From Tomocerus qinae (Eukaryota; Arthropoda; Collembola; Entomobryomorpha; Tomoceridae), in assembly GCA_020055645.1 (NCBI GenBank), contig CM034546.1, positions 79,546,001 to 79,610,000 of the forward strand: a stretch of DNA of 64,000 bases, read 5' to 3'. The notes under the pieces were generated by a model. It was given only the letters and a program-made list of their open reading frames with translations. It ran no database searches and was not told where the DNA came from. Both the position numbers and the translations under genes were made by a program. Below, in pieces: positions 21,607 to 33,856 of the stretch (positions within the stretch are counted from its first letter, which is position 1; each line of letters opens with the position of its first letter).

Positions 21607-23344
21607 ACTTAAATTGCTGCCAAAATTGGCATAAATAATTATACAAACAGAAAACTAACTATAATTAGAGGTGCCAGATTTCTAAAGTATGTTCAATGCA
21701 ACTATGTATTGGTATATTTTATTGAATAGACTTTGAAGGTTATATTACATTAAAAAAATTTTCTATACTACATGGATAGAGTACACAAGCGGAATACTTA
21801 TTGAAAACTGATATTTGGTTTTGTGTCATCAGGGTATCTGTATAAGTAAAACAGAAAACTTTAAATCTTATTTTGTCGGTGTAAAGGCGTTTGTGTCAAT
21901 TGTACCCATTTTATGTCATTTGTTCCATTATTATACATCAGTAAAATAGACAAGATACATATTCTCAACTCTGCTTTATCAAAGAAGCTTCGGTCCAGAG
22001 AAATATTATTTACGTACCACGTGTAAGTAAGATTATAAATGATTTACTTGGTGAACCTTCTCAGAAGAGCCAACGGCTTATCGCTTTCTATGTTTACTTA
22101 TGATACTCCTTGCATTATAAAATTATCATATGTTGTTGAAGTTTGAGTTAAATACGTAGGATTAAACAAGTAACCTTGTGCTACCAAATTATCTTGTATG
22201 TATAGTATGAACTGAGATGTCTTAAATGATCCAGTTCTTTTAATTGTACGTGTAAAATGTATTCAGATATACTATATTATTTAGAATTTTATTATTATCA
22301 TTATTTAGAATCTCAAAGGGTTTATTACACCTTATATTACAACTTCATTATAATTATCAGGATTCATTTCCTTATAACTTACCACTTAATTTGTTATTAT
22401 GTCACCCTTACTTGCCTCAGATAACAGAGTTACAACAAAATATGCAATAAACAAATTTCATTTTGTGGACATCAGACGTTCATTCTGAAAACCATGATTT
22501 TGTAGAAAAAAGCTACATTTCCTGAAATTAGAATTTAAAAATCTTCGTGGCTCAATTTCTCAGGAGTACCATTAGTAATATTAATGTATAAAAGCCACAT
22601 CTTCAAGTTAACAATATAACAATAGGTAAAAGCACGGCAGTATGCTAAAGAACTTTCAGTTACAATTACAATAACAGAGACGATTTACATGTCATCCCGG
22701 CACTTTGCCGAGAAATTGATGTAGTTGAGCGCCTCTAATATATTTGAGAAATGTTCTTGTAAAACATTTAAGCTATTTTCGTTGAAGATAAGGAGAAATA
22801 GCCTAAAATTACAGTCCCGCCTAAGGTGAAATCTACTGCAAATCTACAACATCCCTGAACCCCTTAAATATTACGTGACTCAATCATTGAATGTAGATAT
22901 TATATTGTAAGACTGATCATGTACCATTAATACCATGACCATAATATAACATAATAGCTTTGACCCTTAAGGCTGCCAACGAGCAGTAATGAGTAATTTT
23001 ACTGCATACGGGGTGCTTGATAATGATAAACAATCCCAAGCAGTAGAATGTTATCAATGTTCTGCGCATCGACGAGTCAGCCTTAAAAGCAGAATGTTTT
23101 TGAACAGGCAGCGTCATGTATTTGCTTTCTGATTTAAAAAAGTATGAAAATTAACAGATTAAAATGTTTAAAAAATTGCTTGCTGCATTGCTACAACATC
23201 CTACGGACGTGGAAAAAATACAATGCTTATCGAATCAGCATAATAATAGTGAACCAAATTAAACATCATTTAACTAAACACCAAAATTAAAGTAAATGTT
23301 GGGTTTCATTATATATTATCAATATTATATGGACATAATATATA
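21607..23344. other. Intergenic, no gene seen
   Basis: 5' flank of the aerolysin-like gene and AT-rich spacer. No exon or strong repeat supported. Confidence 0.5.
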
Positions 23345-23960
23345 ATTTTAAATCACCCCGTCATTGTAAACAACCCCATCGTGTTAAATAACCCCGTCAT
23401 TTTAAATAACCCCATCGTGTTAAATAACCCCGTCATTTTAAATAACCCCGTTATTTTAAATATACGTCATTGTGAAGAAAAAAAGAAATTTTTGCCTTAA
23501 GACATAAAATTTTCTTATTTAGCTACCTCCATTGTAAATGACCCCGCTATTTTAAATAGTCGTCACTGTAAATGACCCTGCCGTTGTAAATGACCCTGTC
23601 GTTGTAAATGACCCTGTCGTTGTAAATGACCCCACATTTTAAACAGGTGTCATTTTAAATAACCTTGTAGTTTTAAATAATTTCGTCGTTATGAATCCCT
23701 TCATTTTGAATAACCCCGTTGTTTTAAATCTACAAACGCCATTTTAAAAAATTTCGTCATTTTAAAACGTCATTTTAAATAACCTCGTCATTTTAAACAT
23801 TTCTGCCATTTTAAATAATTTCTTTATTTTAAATATTCCCGTCATCTTAAATATTCATGTCATTTTCACCTCTTCATTTTAAGTAGCTCTGTTATTTTAA
23901 TTAGCTACCACTGTTTTAATCGTCCTCGTTATTTCTATCTATTTTCTACCTACCCCGTTA
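23345..23960. repeat. Degenerate 18-bp satellite
   Basis: A roughly 600-bp tandem array of the 18-bp unit AACCCCGTCATTTTAAAT, with variants AACCCCATCGTGTTAAAT and GACCCTGTCGTTGTAAAT. The units are best preserved at 23345-23470 and 23525-23640 and decay toward 23960. No coding role is evident although 18 is a multiple of three. Confidence 0.85.
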
Positions 23961-25340
23961 CATTAACTAACAGATTCTATGTCAAGTCAAGTCAACCTAT
24001 TCAATCCACAACCAAATGATACTGACTAAATAAACGTTGCCTTGCTATTAATAGTTTGACTCCGCTGCGGTCGCCCCGTTCGAGGTGAAAGGGACACTAA
24101 TCTCTTTACATGGAGGAGGCCTGCCTGCTTAAAGAGTAGGACTTTGTCAAATTTTTGAAATTCACTGGCAAAATATTTTCTACTAAAAAATAAAAAACTG
24201 GAGTGGCTACCGTCTTTATTATTAAGTCGAGTAGGTCAGGAAGAAGTTTGGTAAAGATCAGATGAAAACTGTAGGAGGAGTATCTGGACAAAGCGTGACA
24301 GATCGGAGCGTTTTCTCCCACTCCTTCAATGTTAAAATTCGAAATTCAAAAATTCATAAAACGATTTCTATGAAAGATATCGTTTTGAAACTTGAGGTTT
24401 GGGGTTCTGACTATGATATGATCATCCAGTAAAAATTTGAAGCTTGTATGTTGATGTTAAAGAGGAAATGAATTGCTCTTATTATATAGATAGAATAGAT
24501 ATAAGAACTATAAGATCCTATAATAAATTAATAATTATCGTCATATTCAAAAGGTTAACCGAGATCAAATAACGGCTTAATATATTTAACAATCAGAAGG
24601 GAACAAAGTTGTAACTTGCTTTGGTTGTAGTCATGCCCTTATACTCATGTTTATAAGTCATACTGATTACATACTGTGACTTGTGACATACACAATTATT
24701 TGTCTGTAGCACACTACCGAGTACCAAACATCCATTTTTCTACCTATTTTTCAATTCAACTGACTTGAATTACAAAAATTATGATAAGCGCAGATTTAAT
24801 TTAATGTGGGCAATTCTTGAGAAACATAAACCAAGAAACACTATTTGAAATCATTTAACTGATGTTTTTATTTATTACATTTAAATATTATTAAAATATT
24901 CATTTAAGTCAAAGGTAAAAGCAATGACAAGAATAGTTGTAAAGCAAAGATTTTTTCAGGTACATTCATAAAATAAAATTTTGTTACCCTTAAAATTATC
25001 AAGGTAGACAATAGTAGTAGTAAAAAAGGTAAATGCAAGACAGTAAAGTTAAACTTTAATAAAATTTTATGATTGCAACATAAAAATACAAAAGAAATCT
25101 CAGCCGATATGGCTAATATGCAGATCAAAATATCTTATCATATTATTTGGAGCATAATTTTTGAAAGAAAAAAATGTTAATAATCAAATAACGATACGAA
25201 ACAATCTTATGATTATATTTTAATAACATCTGGCATGCTTGATTTAAGAAAATTATTTACTCGTGTTTTAAAAATTAAATTAAAAAAAGATCACAAAGTC
25301 AAAAAAACCAAGTACTAGATTACATTATTATTTAATCCGT
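23961..25340. other. Intergenic; one GC-richer block
   Basis: The segment about 24055-24320 is less AT-rich than its surroundings and includes CGCTGCGGTCGCCCCGTTCG. It contains no recognisable gene, tRNA or transposon end. The rest is AT-rich spacer downstream of the lipocalin-like gene at 25341. Confidence 0.4.
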
Positions 25341-26242
25341 CTATTTTCCTCCTGAACATTTGTCTTTGTCATATAAAGTGACAGTATTTTCGGCAGAAAA
25401 TCCTAAAGACGTAATTTTGTCTTCAATGATTTTCTTTTCGTCATCCGTAAGAGTGTCATTAACAGAAAGAGTACTCCATCCAACTTGGCCATTTGGAAAA
25501 CAACCGATGGTCAGTACAACAGACTTGTTATCCGAGTAAGGTACGTAATAGTTGTAGTTTTCATCTTCATAAAAATAAATTAATTTAGGTTTAACTGTTT
25601 AAATTATTAAATTGCTTAGGTATTTTACATTCCATCTATATTTATTTACTTACGATATTTTGTCATTGGGTTGTAATCGTCGCACAGAAGAAGTCCTGGA
25701 TTATCAGCAGACACTTTGCATGTCCAATCAGTCGAAAGGTTGCTAAATCCAAAGTAATGACCATCAACTGAAGGCTTCTCCTTGGTAGGGTTAAATACTT
25801 TAGTTCGGAGGCAAATGTCATCAAAATTATCAGTTGACGAAAGCAATTGTCCTTTCAGTCCTGATGCAAAATGTAGTCTTTCGACATCATTCCCCATAAT
25901 CCGGTACCATCCACTAGAAGGCTGGTTAGCGTCTGCCTACGTTATTATTATTTATTTAATGCCACTAACTGCACGTTTGTTGAGATAAATGAATGAATTA
26001 AAGTACTTGCACACCCGTTCTTACTTATTTCTAATAAATGAAGTCCATTAATTTGTATTACACAATTCTATTTTACACAAGTAAGTACTTACCCATTTCC
26101 AGTCAAGATCAGCAAAGTCCGTTGGCGAAAAACATAAATTGGCAAAATGTTTTTGAGAGTCTGCACATGTGGTTTCGGCACAGTTTCCAAAATGAAGAAT
26201 AAAACAAGTTAAGACCAAAAGGTATAATACTGTATTGTACAT
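25341..26242 (-). CDS. Secreted lipocalin-like protein (array copy 3)
   Basis: Exons (minus): 26242-26093, 25936-25654, 25564-25341; 218 aa, phases 0 and 1. Signal peptide ending near NCAE, then C-A-D-S-Q-K-H-F-A-N-L-C-F-S-P. Exon 2 begins ADANQPSSGWYRIMGNDVER, the best match in the array to a lipocalin first strand. It also has NFDDIC, DWTCK and GLLLCDD. Exon 3 has NYNYYVPYSDN, IGCFPNGQVGWSTLS, LTDDEKKIIEDKI and a final KCSGGK. N-glycosylation site NLS in exon 2. A TATA box lies 78 bp upstream. Frames and splice sites are intact. A scar of a further, deleted copy lies 3 kb upstream, at 29137. Confidence 0.8.
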
Positions 26243-26319
26243 TTTGCAGATAAAAACAAATGAGGATCCTCTGTTAAGTTTTAGTCGGCAAATGATAAAA
26301 CCAAATATTGGACTTCAGG

Positions 26320-26327
26320 TTTATATA
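26320..26327 (-). promoter_or_regulatory. TATA box of lipocalin-like copy 3
   Basis: TATATAAA on the minus strand inside a block (AAACCTGAAGTCC just downstream) shared with the promoters of copies 4 and 5, 78 bp from the ATG. Confidence 0.55.
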
Positions 26328-28740
26328 ATACGAATTAATGATGTTAAAAAATATGATTATACTGTGCGTGTGGTTTTATTGGTTGCACTACATGCTGCAG
26401 TAGGTACTTAATTTACAGTCTTTCCTGAGTTGTACTGCACGCAAGCCTTTCAGTAGAAATTATGAATAAGTAAGAGTAAAGATGTACCACTTAAATGATT
26501 CTACACTTGAATGATAAAGATACTTGCTTTAACATTTCCTTCTTTGATACACCAGAACATCTATTCTCATTTCGACTAGCGTCTGTAAATAGTAATTTCT
26601 TACTACAGAATAAACTACAGATATGGCATGCCAATTAAAAAAATTTATTGTTATACTAGTTAGTCCCAGTCATTATTTTTATTCGTTATTCCCAGTAATT
26701 TAACTTTGATATTAATATTTATTTCCATTAGCTATATTATTGTAATTATCCAAATAATATGTCTATATAATCAATTTAAACCGGATTGTAGGTATTGGTA
26801 TTAAAACAATTGATTATACAATAATGACAAGTGCTTAAGTACGTACTTGAAGGCAGTCACAAATTGTGGCCCACGCTGTATAATTATGAAGACTTTGAAG
26901 ATTTAGATGAGGTTAATACAGGTAATACATTTGTAGATAAGAGACTTTTTATTAACCTTAATAAGACGATAGTTATCTTTGGATATAATCTGCATGTTTA
27001 TAGTTTATACACAAACCAATATTAAAAGTTGGCAATACTATTTTTATGAACGCATCTCATGAAATAGTATTTGTAACAACACAAATTCAAATTACAGGTA
27101 CTTATAGAATAGAACACACCAAATTCTTGTAACTTCAGTTTATATATTTATGCTAAAAAAAATTAATTTAATCTTATTGTATTCTAATATAGATTGTTTT
27201 ATTTTATTGTTTCTGTAAAACATTCATTGCTTACTTAATAGTGAACTTTTTTTATTTTATTTTCTATAAAGGAGATTAGATATTGATTCTTCTACCATTT
27301 CATGAAGTTAGATGCTTTTAAGTACATTTTCTAAGACCCCAAAATCCCTTCTTATCATTTTAATAATTTTAAACAAAATACCCATATTTTCAGTTTTTAA
27401 ATAATTAGAATATTGCAGCAAGAGATTTTAGTTATACGTTATACATATTTTATGTTTCTGACATTTATGTGGGCACCTTACTCTCCCTTTACTTTAGGTA
27501 GATGTACTTCGCCTCCACATCTAAAAAGGCCATAAACAAGCTATAAAACTTTGCAACAATCAATGGCTAAACTATCATACACACATTATTATTTGTTACC
27601 TACTTGGCAAATAGTATAGTTCTGTATATAATGTGTACTACATACCGTTTCCTAAATCCAAACAATGGAAGACGTAAATATAAAACGCATTCATGCAATG
27701 CAAAACATCATGCAATATGAAAGTAATGTTTAAAGATAAAATAATACTACCATCAATGAATGTACTTATGAATTTAGAAACAATATGAAGACTCTCAAGT
27801 ATCCTCTGCAGATTTACTGATAGTATTTATGTAGTTATTTAGATAAAGATATATATAAAACAATATAATATTATGCTGCTTGCTATATAATGATACTTAT
27901 TTTTAAACAGTTAACAGTCTTAATATATTGCTTAAATAAGATTTATTTATCATATTTTAAGCGTGAATTAAATGTAATTTATTTTAACTACCAAACAATA
28001 AAAGCATAATTTCAAAGGTTATTTGAAATTAATTTATGTATGTGTATGTTAGACATATTTCGAATTAATTCATGAGGGTTAACTAATTTTCAACCATGTC
28101 GTGCACGCGAAAAATTAATATTGACCTGTGGGTAATGAACTATTTTATTTCAAAGCAAGATTCAACATTCAATCTACTTAGGTTTAAAGACTACACTCTT
28201 AGTGTCTTGGCTTAGCAAAAAGTTCCCTTTTTGTGTATATGGTAGTAACTAAATTTTAACTACGCTAGTTGAACGGCAATAAATAAATGCACCAAAAAAA
28301 GGAAAATTGTGTATACTAATACGAAAAGCTAATTGAAACTACTTTATGTGCCAAGTGAAAAGTGGATTTAAACTTTTCAAGTCCTTAAGTGACAAATACG
28401 TGCTTTTTAGAAACAAAACTACCTTCAGAGAACAATTACTTTAGACTTTATACGTCAAAAATATTATTATTTCATTTCTATGTCTTTCCTCTACGTTTTC
28501 ACCCTTTTCCCAACAAATTGCATCAAATTTCAGTGATTTTTACTGTTATTTGAAGATCTCAAATATTTGACGTATTTCTAAAATATTACAGTATAACGCA
28601 TACACATTACGAAGACATTAAACTAGTCTTTTTTACTGCGGAGTACAGGGAGATTATGCAAATCCAAATATTATTTTACTAAAAATACAATGGATACTTT
28701 ACTATTTTTACTATTTTATTGCAAAATAGTTTGACAAGTC
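26328..28740. other. Intergenic, no gene seen
   Basis: 5' flank of copy 3, including at about 26517 a copy of the array flank element (GATACTTGCTTTAACATTTC), followed by AT-rich spacer. No exon supported. Confidence 0.5.
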
Positions 28741-28965
28741 ATGTTGACAATAATATCGTATGCCAGCATACAATATAATCCAGCCAAGCGAGCTATCCAG
28801 CTTCTAAGAGAAGAGCTTGCAAATCAATGTACCGACAAAATGATACAGAATGAAAGAAAAAATATTATGATTACTTCAATCTATAATTGTACATTGGAAA
28901 TGGGTAATCAACTATTAAATCTATCCTTAAGAATACAAGCACGTTTTTTACAAACATTAGGATGA
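28741..28965 (+). CDS. Orphan 74-codon open frame, doubtful
   Basis: ATG 28741 to TGA 28965. The predicted protein is helical and rich in Gln, Asn and Ile (AKRAIQLLREELANQC and QLLNLSLRIQARFLQ), with no signal peptide and no family I recognise. Codon use is less AT-extreme than random frames nearby, which is the only reason to list it. It lies 170 bp from the deleted lipocalin scar and could also be a transposon remnant. Confidence 0.2.
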   Translation: MLTIISYASIQYNPAKRAIQLLREELANQCTDKMIQNERKNIMITSIYNCTLEMGNQLLNLSLRIQARFLQTLG

Positions 28966-29136
28966 CAGTAGAATGAGTTGTAGGAATAATCTTATGGAAA
29001 AGAATCTTTTCTGAAGTAACATGTCAAGGCGTGGTTGGTTGATATGTCAATTATAGGAGGTGGGAGGCTAGTCAATTTCGCCTCTGGCGTTTAGTAGGCT
29101 GTACTACATTATAAAACATTATTATTTTAATTCTGT

Positions 29137-29245
29137 CTAATTTCCTCCTGAACAATTAAATGATACACTTATGTCAAAGATGTAGGTAAGTAATTATTTC
29201 AAGTTTTAACATTTCCTGCTCCAGCATACTATAATACTCATTCGA
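29137..29245 (-). pseudogene. Deletion scar of a lipocalin-like gene
   Basis: 29137-29157 (minus) matches the 3' end of copy 3: TGTTCAGGAGGAAATTAG against TGTTCAGGAGGAAAATAG, including the stop and downstream TAATAATGT. About 35 bp away, 29200-29225 matches the 5' flank element of copies 3, 4 and 5 (TTTTAACATTTCCTGCT). The 3' tail is thus joined almost directly to the upstream flank and the gene body is missing. Confidence 0.6.
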
Positions 29246-31119
29246 GTCTTGACTAATATCTGAAATCATTATCAAAACATTCTTTCCTCGCAATCTTAGA
29301 ATCCTCACCCACGAGGATTCTGAGATTGCTCCCTACTGAAGATAAGATTAACCCAATTACTTTGTAGATTTTATTAGCATAAAGATGAATGAATATATGA
29401 CCATTGTCTTTCTTTTTATAGCTTACAAGAACCCATAAAACAGTTGACAATACTATTTATAGAGCTACAGCTCAGGATGTATAAACTCAGGTACTAGTAC
29501 CACCACAAAAAGTTAGAAGTAAAAACATCCAACAAACCCTTGCAAGTTATACTAAATAATATGTATTATTAATTACAATATTACTATATAATTTCAAGCT
29601 GTATACTCTGGCGAAAAAAGATATTTATTTATGGTGAATGTATAGAATATCTTTTCGCGATGTCTTTTGAGACAATGTGTAGGTGCACAATAAACTAATG
29701 ATGATAACACAATATTATTTTGTGATTGCAAAAGAAAAGAGGCAGAATATGCCGTACTTTATTGTAGCTTTACTGGCAAAAATAGTAAATGAGCAATAAC
29801 AAGAAAAATGATTGAATTAATGAAATCTAATCAAAAATAAATGAAAAATGTCTCGCCATTGAAGCGAAGACAAGTCACCACGACGAAAGTCCACCATAGA
29901 ATCCCGAGGCTAAGTTCCATTGCATAGGAAATCCTCTAGATTTCCTATGGACTCCCATATAATCTAATGTCATGCATAGGGATACAGGTCATTTAGTGCA
30001 TGCATTTCCAGTAAACCTCTAGGTAGTTTGGTTGGTGTGGTCTAAAGGAGTCAACCGTGCGCAATCCAATGGGATTGCAACACACTGAAAAGGACGCCGA
30101 ATCTCGCCCATCCTCATATGTAAATGCAAGGACAACTGAGATGACTGTCCATTGCACTCAGCTGTCTTTGCATTTCATCTTACAATACGAATTACAGTTT
30201 GCTTCATCGGGGGTACCTTTATTATACCGAAATAAATTATTATGACGAATAAAAAATGGTTGTAAGGTGACTTTTTAAAGCCATTTATTAGAATTACGTT
30301 TTAGGACAAAATTAGGTAGAATACACTTAAAATCAAGCGTAAATTTAGCTTTGAATTATGCAATCCAAATTAACCATGTGAAAAGCATTATATTTTTATT
30401 ACCAGTCGAAACATTCAGCCTGATCCAGAATCGCGTGCTTAATGTTTCAACCACAATTAATGCACAAATTATATTACATTTCATATTGCTGTTTATAGGT
30501 ATCTACCACTAAGTCTAAGACAGTAGCAATACAGTGGAGTGAATAGAGATACAAATGTAAGATGCATGAATGCGTTTTTAGATTTGAATAAGATAAGTAT
30601 AATAATAATATAAGTGTTGTAAACTTGAAGAAGATTGGTTATGAATATTATTTGTTTACACAATTTATGATACTATTAAGATTGTTAAAACTAGATAATA
30701 TGGGTAAACTCATATATAATACAAATAAAAATACACACCACCGACGCATAAGCACTTTCAATTGCAAGTGCAAGAGATCTTGATAATACTACACCATGGT
30801 AGTACTGCATTGGGAACTAACATAACACCATGACCACAGCTAACAGGGTGTATTCTATAACATGACAAAGTGTGTACGATTTGGAGAATTATTCTATCAC
30901 AATACCATCGATTATTAATCGGTTAATATAAATGCCATAATATTTTCTACTAATCTAAAATCCAAGTATCAGGGATTGAGATGGAGAATAAATTAATTCT
31001 TGACAAAAAGTTGAAAAAATTTATTTCTTATCCTTAAGTCACCAGTGTTAACTAACATCTACCACAATAGTCTATTGAATGAACCAATAAAATAACTAAA
31101 AATGGTATTAAATTTAATA
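29246..31119. other. Intergenic, no gene seen
   Basis: It holds an imperfect hairpin (29290-29329) and a 10-bp stem with 5-bp loop (29925-29949). The stretch 29850-30240 is less AT-rich and has a 62-codon open frame (30057-30245) without recognisable motifs; it may be an old transposon. No gene supported. Confidence 0.45.
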
Positions 31120-31930
31120 TTCAGGAATTTTGTCTTTATCATATAAAGGGACGGTATTTTCGGTGGAAAGAAAGGATATACGATTGTAAAGAATGCTTGT
31201 TTATGTCATCCATAAAGCAATTACTGTGGTAAGCTCTATGCCATCCCACTTGACCATTGGGAAAACAACCGATAATCAGCAGACGTGTTACCTGAGTAAG
31301 CTATGTAGTAATTGAAGTTTTCGACTTCATAAACATTTTCAAAATTAATATTTTATAACCAAATTTGTATAATTAAAACTTATAATAAGTTGTACTTTGA
31401 GAAAGATCTGCACACAGAAAAGGTCTAGTCTTGCCGAATCAGCAGAATATTTGCATTTAGTAATCAATTTTCTAAACCCAAAGTGATGGCCATGAATTAA
31501 TGTTTTTTGTCATGATCAGCTCTGCTACTGAAATTTATTTCTGAGGCAGATGTCATAAAAATTATCGGTATAGATGAAAGGTATTTTTGCTTTTAAGTAT
31601 TTCAGACAAATGAAGTATTGAAATTCTTTCTAAAACAAAGTGCCGTCCCCTTGAAGGCTGAGCAACCCAGCTCTACATTGCAAGCTCAGTCAATAATTAC
31701 AATAAAGTGAGTTACAATTACGTCACGCTATTTAATTTAATATACATACATACAATACTTACAAAGTCCAGGCAATATCTCCAAACGTATTTGGAGAAAA
31801 ACACAAATCGGCAAGGCAGTGTCTCTGAGAATCTAAGCAAATAGTTTCAGCATATTTCCCAGCGTCAAAAAATGCAAAGGTTAGGCTTAGCCATAAGGCT
31901 TAGCAGTGATATATGAATTTTGTATAGTTT
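31120..31930 (-). pseudogene. Lipocalin-like pseudogene (array copy 4)
   Basis: All three exons are recognisable by alignment with copies 3 and 5 but carry many lesions. Exon 3 (about 31121-31325) has frameshifts within the CFPNGQVGW block. Exon 2 (about 31390-31680) has lost the W of the NWTCK motif and is frameshifted around a run of small indels. Exon 1 (about 31765-31930) keeps DSQRHCLADLCFSP but lost its start codon and its splice donor. The promoter TATA at 32006-32013 is still intact, so it died recently enough to keep its flanks. Confidence 0.85.
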
Positions 31931-32005
31931 CTATCTTAGCAGTATAGTAGCAATTAATTTCCAAAGCTGATTTAACTAAATATCGGGCTTCAACTCTATA
32001 TAAGG

Positions 32006-32013
32006 TTTATATA
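32006..32013 (-). promoter_or_regulatory. TATA box of pseudogene copy 4
   Basis: TATATAAA on the minus strand in the same context as copies 3 and 5. The 5' flank up to about 32260 is homologous to the flank of copy 5 (about 33930-34130), showing that the duplicated unit included the promoter. Confidence 0.55.
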
Positions 32014-32259
32014 GACACACAGTTTTAAAAGTATATTATAGTGTTTGTACATAGCAAGTTGTATTATTAGATGCACGCGCTGCAAATTGTACATAAATAT
32101 CGTTACAATGCATCTAAGCAGGTAGTAACTATTTCATTTATAGACGCACCAAACACAAATACATTTTGTGATTATAGTAATAATACAGGAAAGATAAAGG
32201 TACTTGTTTTAACATTTCCTGCTACAACACAATTGAGCACTCATTATTTTCTTGCGAAT

Positions 32260-32894
32260 AATTTCTGCAAATATCAAGGAAAAGCACTTAAGTGTTTCTT
32301 TTAACCCGGTTCTTACATAACTGAATAATTTGGTGCATTGTGTATTATAACATATAAAAATATTTAATTCGTAGAATTTTTGTTTTGTAGGGAATTAATA
32401 TTTATCATTTTAATAAAAACGGAAGAAAACCGATACTACATAATCTTTGTGAGTGCAAAATAAAAACTTAAGAGGTGCATTAAACTATAGGACACTAAAT
32501 GAACTAGATTGGCGTCAATTACCTTACTAAAGGCGTTTACAGGGGAGATGTAATTGCATTTCAATGCATGAATGCATTCTAAGTACAGATAGTATCTTCA
32601 TTGCTATCATCGTACATGGTATAGGTACCCTCTCTAAGCGTTAGCTATCATTGCATCCGAATGATTTGTTACTACATCAAGAAGATTCAAGGGGTGTTGA
32701 GAGCTAAGTGCTTTTATACAATGTATTCCACACACTTTACTAGTTTGCCAGCTTTTACTATTACCCTATTTTTCACTGTATCTTTAAATTTCTGATGGAA
32801 GAGTTATCAGCCATTCAAAATAATAATATATGTCCTTAACACAATGTGTCGAAGAAATACTTATAACAGATTCGAAGTTTTCTTTCATTGTTGT
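32260..32894. other. Intergenic, no gene seen
   Basis: Spacer between the flank of copy 4 and the 3' end of copy 5. An open frame at 32071-32304 lies in duplicated flank DNA and is not conserved as a frame in copy 5, so it is not called. Confidence 0.5.
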
Positions 32895-33750
32895 TTAATT
32901 TTCATTGGGGCATTTGTATTTATCATATAAAGTGACAATGTTTCGCGTAGAAAATCCCAAAGATGTAAGTTTATCGTCAATAAATTTCTTTTCGTCATCC
33001 GTAAGGTCATTGCTGAGGGAAGCGATATGCCATCCAACTTCACCATTTGGAAAACAAGCGATAATCAGCACTATCGATTTGTTATTCGTGTAGGCTGGGT
33101 AGTAATTGAAGTTTTCACCTTTATAAAATACAGACAATATTATTATGTATTCCGAAAATTTTCAAATAATATTCTGTGACCAAAACAAATTATATTTTTA
33201 ATTTAAACTTACGATAATTTGTACTTTGAGAAAGATCCTCACACTGAAATACTCCTGGGGAATCAGCAGAATATTTGCATGTCCAATTAGACATTAAGTT
33301 ACCAAATCCAAAGTATTGACCATCAAATGTTTTCTTATTATCATCAGCTATGGAAATTTTATTTTTGATGCAAAGGTCATCAAAATTATCGGATGGGGAA
33401 AGTAATTGGCCTTTAAGCATTTCTGATAAATGGAGTCTCGATACATCATTTCCTAAAACAAAGTACCATCCATTTGAAGGCTGAGCAGCCTGCGCCTACA
33501 TTTTTATTGATTTATAAAAAATAACCAGTGCAGTGTTTTTAACTTTAATTACAATTAAATGAGTTATTAATTATGTCATATTTTATTTTATATGACTTAC
33601 CCACTTCCAGTCAATATCTGTGAACGTCTTTGGCGAAAAACACAAATCGGCAAAATGCCTCTGAGAATCCTGGCAAGTTGTTTCAGCGCATTCTCCAAAA
33701 TCAGGAAATACAAAGGTTAGGACCAGAAGATTTAGCAATTTAATAAGCAT
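32895..33750 (-). CDS. Secreted lipocalin-like protein (array copy 5)
   Basis: Exons (minus): 33750-33601, 33495-33213, 33118-32895; 218 aa, phases 0 and 1. Signal peptide ending near ECAE, then C-Q-D-S-Q-R-H-F-A-D-L-C-F-S-P. Exon 2 starts AQAAQPSNGWYFVLGNDVSR and has NFDDLC, NWTCK and GVFQCED. Exon 3 has NFNYYPAYTNN, IACFPNGEVGWHIAS, LTDDEKKFIDDKL and ends KCPNEN. The seven shared cysteines are intact, as are splice sites and frame, so the gene is probably active. A TATA box lies 99 bp upstream. It is closest to pseudogene copy 4, with which it shares about 400 bp of flank. The family call is tentative. Confidence 0.8.
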
Positions 33751-33848
33751 AATTGGTTTTGAAGCCTTAATTAGTAGTTATAACAGTGTAATTGCAGTTA
33801 TCAAAACTGATTTTAATACTAAATCTTGGACTTCAACTCTACATGAGG

Positions 33849-33856
33849 TTTATATA
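33849..33856 (-). promoter_or_regulatory. TATA box of lipocalin-like copy 5
   Basis: TATATAAA on the minus strand, 99 bp from the ATG. The downstream block (CATGTAGAGTTGAAGTCC) is nearly identical in copy 4 and partly in copy 3. Confidence 0.6.

Noticed and set aside
24055..24090. CCCGTTCGAGG in a GC-richer block, tRNA-like
   Set aside because: No cloverleaf and no A box at the right distance.
32071..32304. 77-codon plus-strand frame upstream of pseudogene copy 4
   Set aside because: It lies in duplicated 5' flank; the homologous flank of copy 5 does not keep the frame open.
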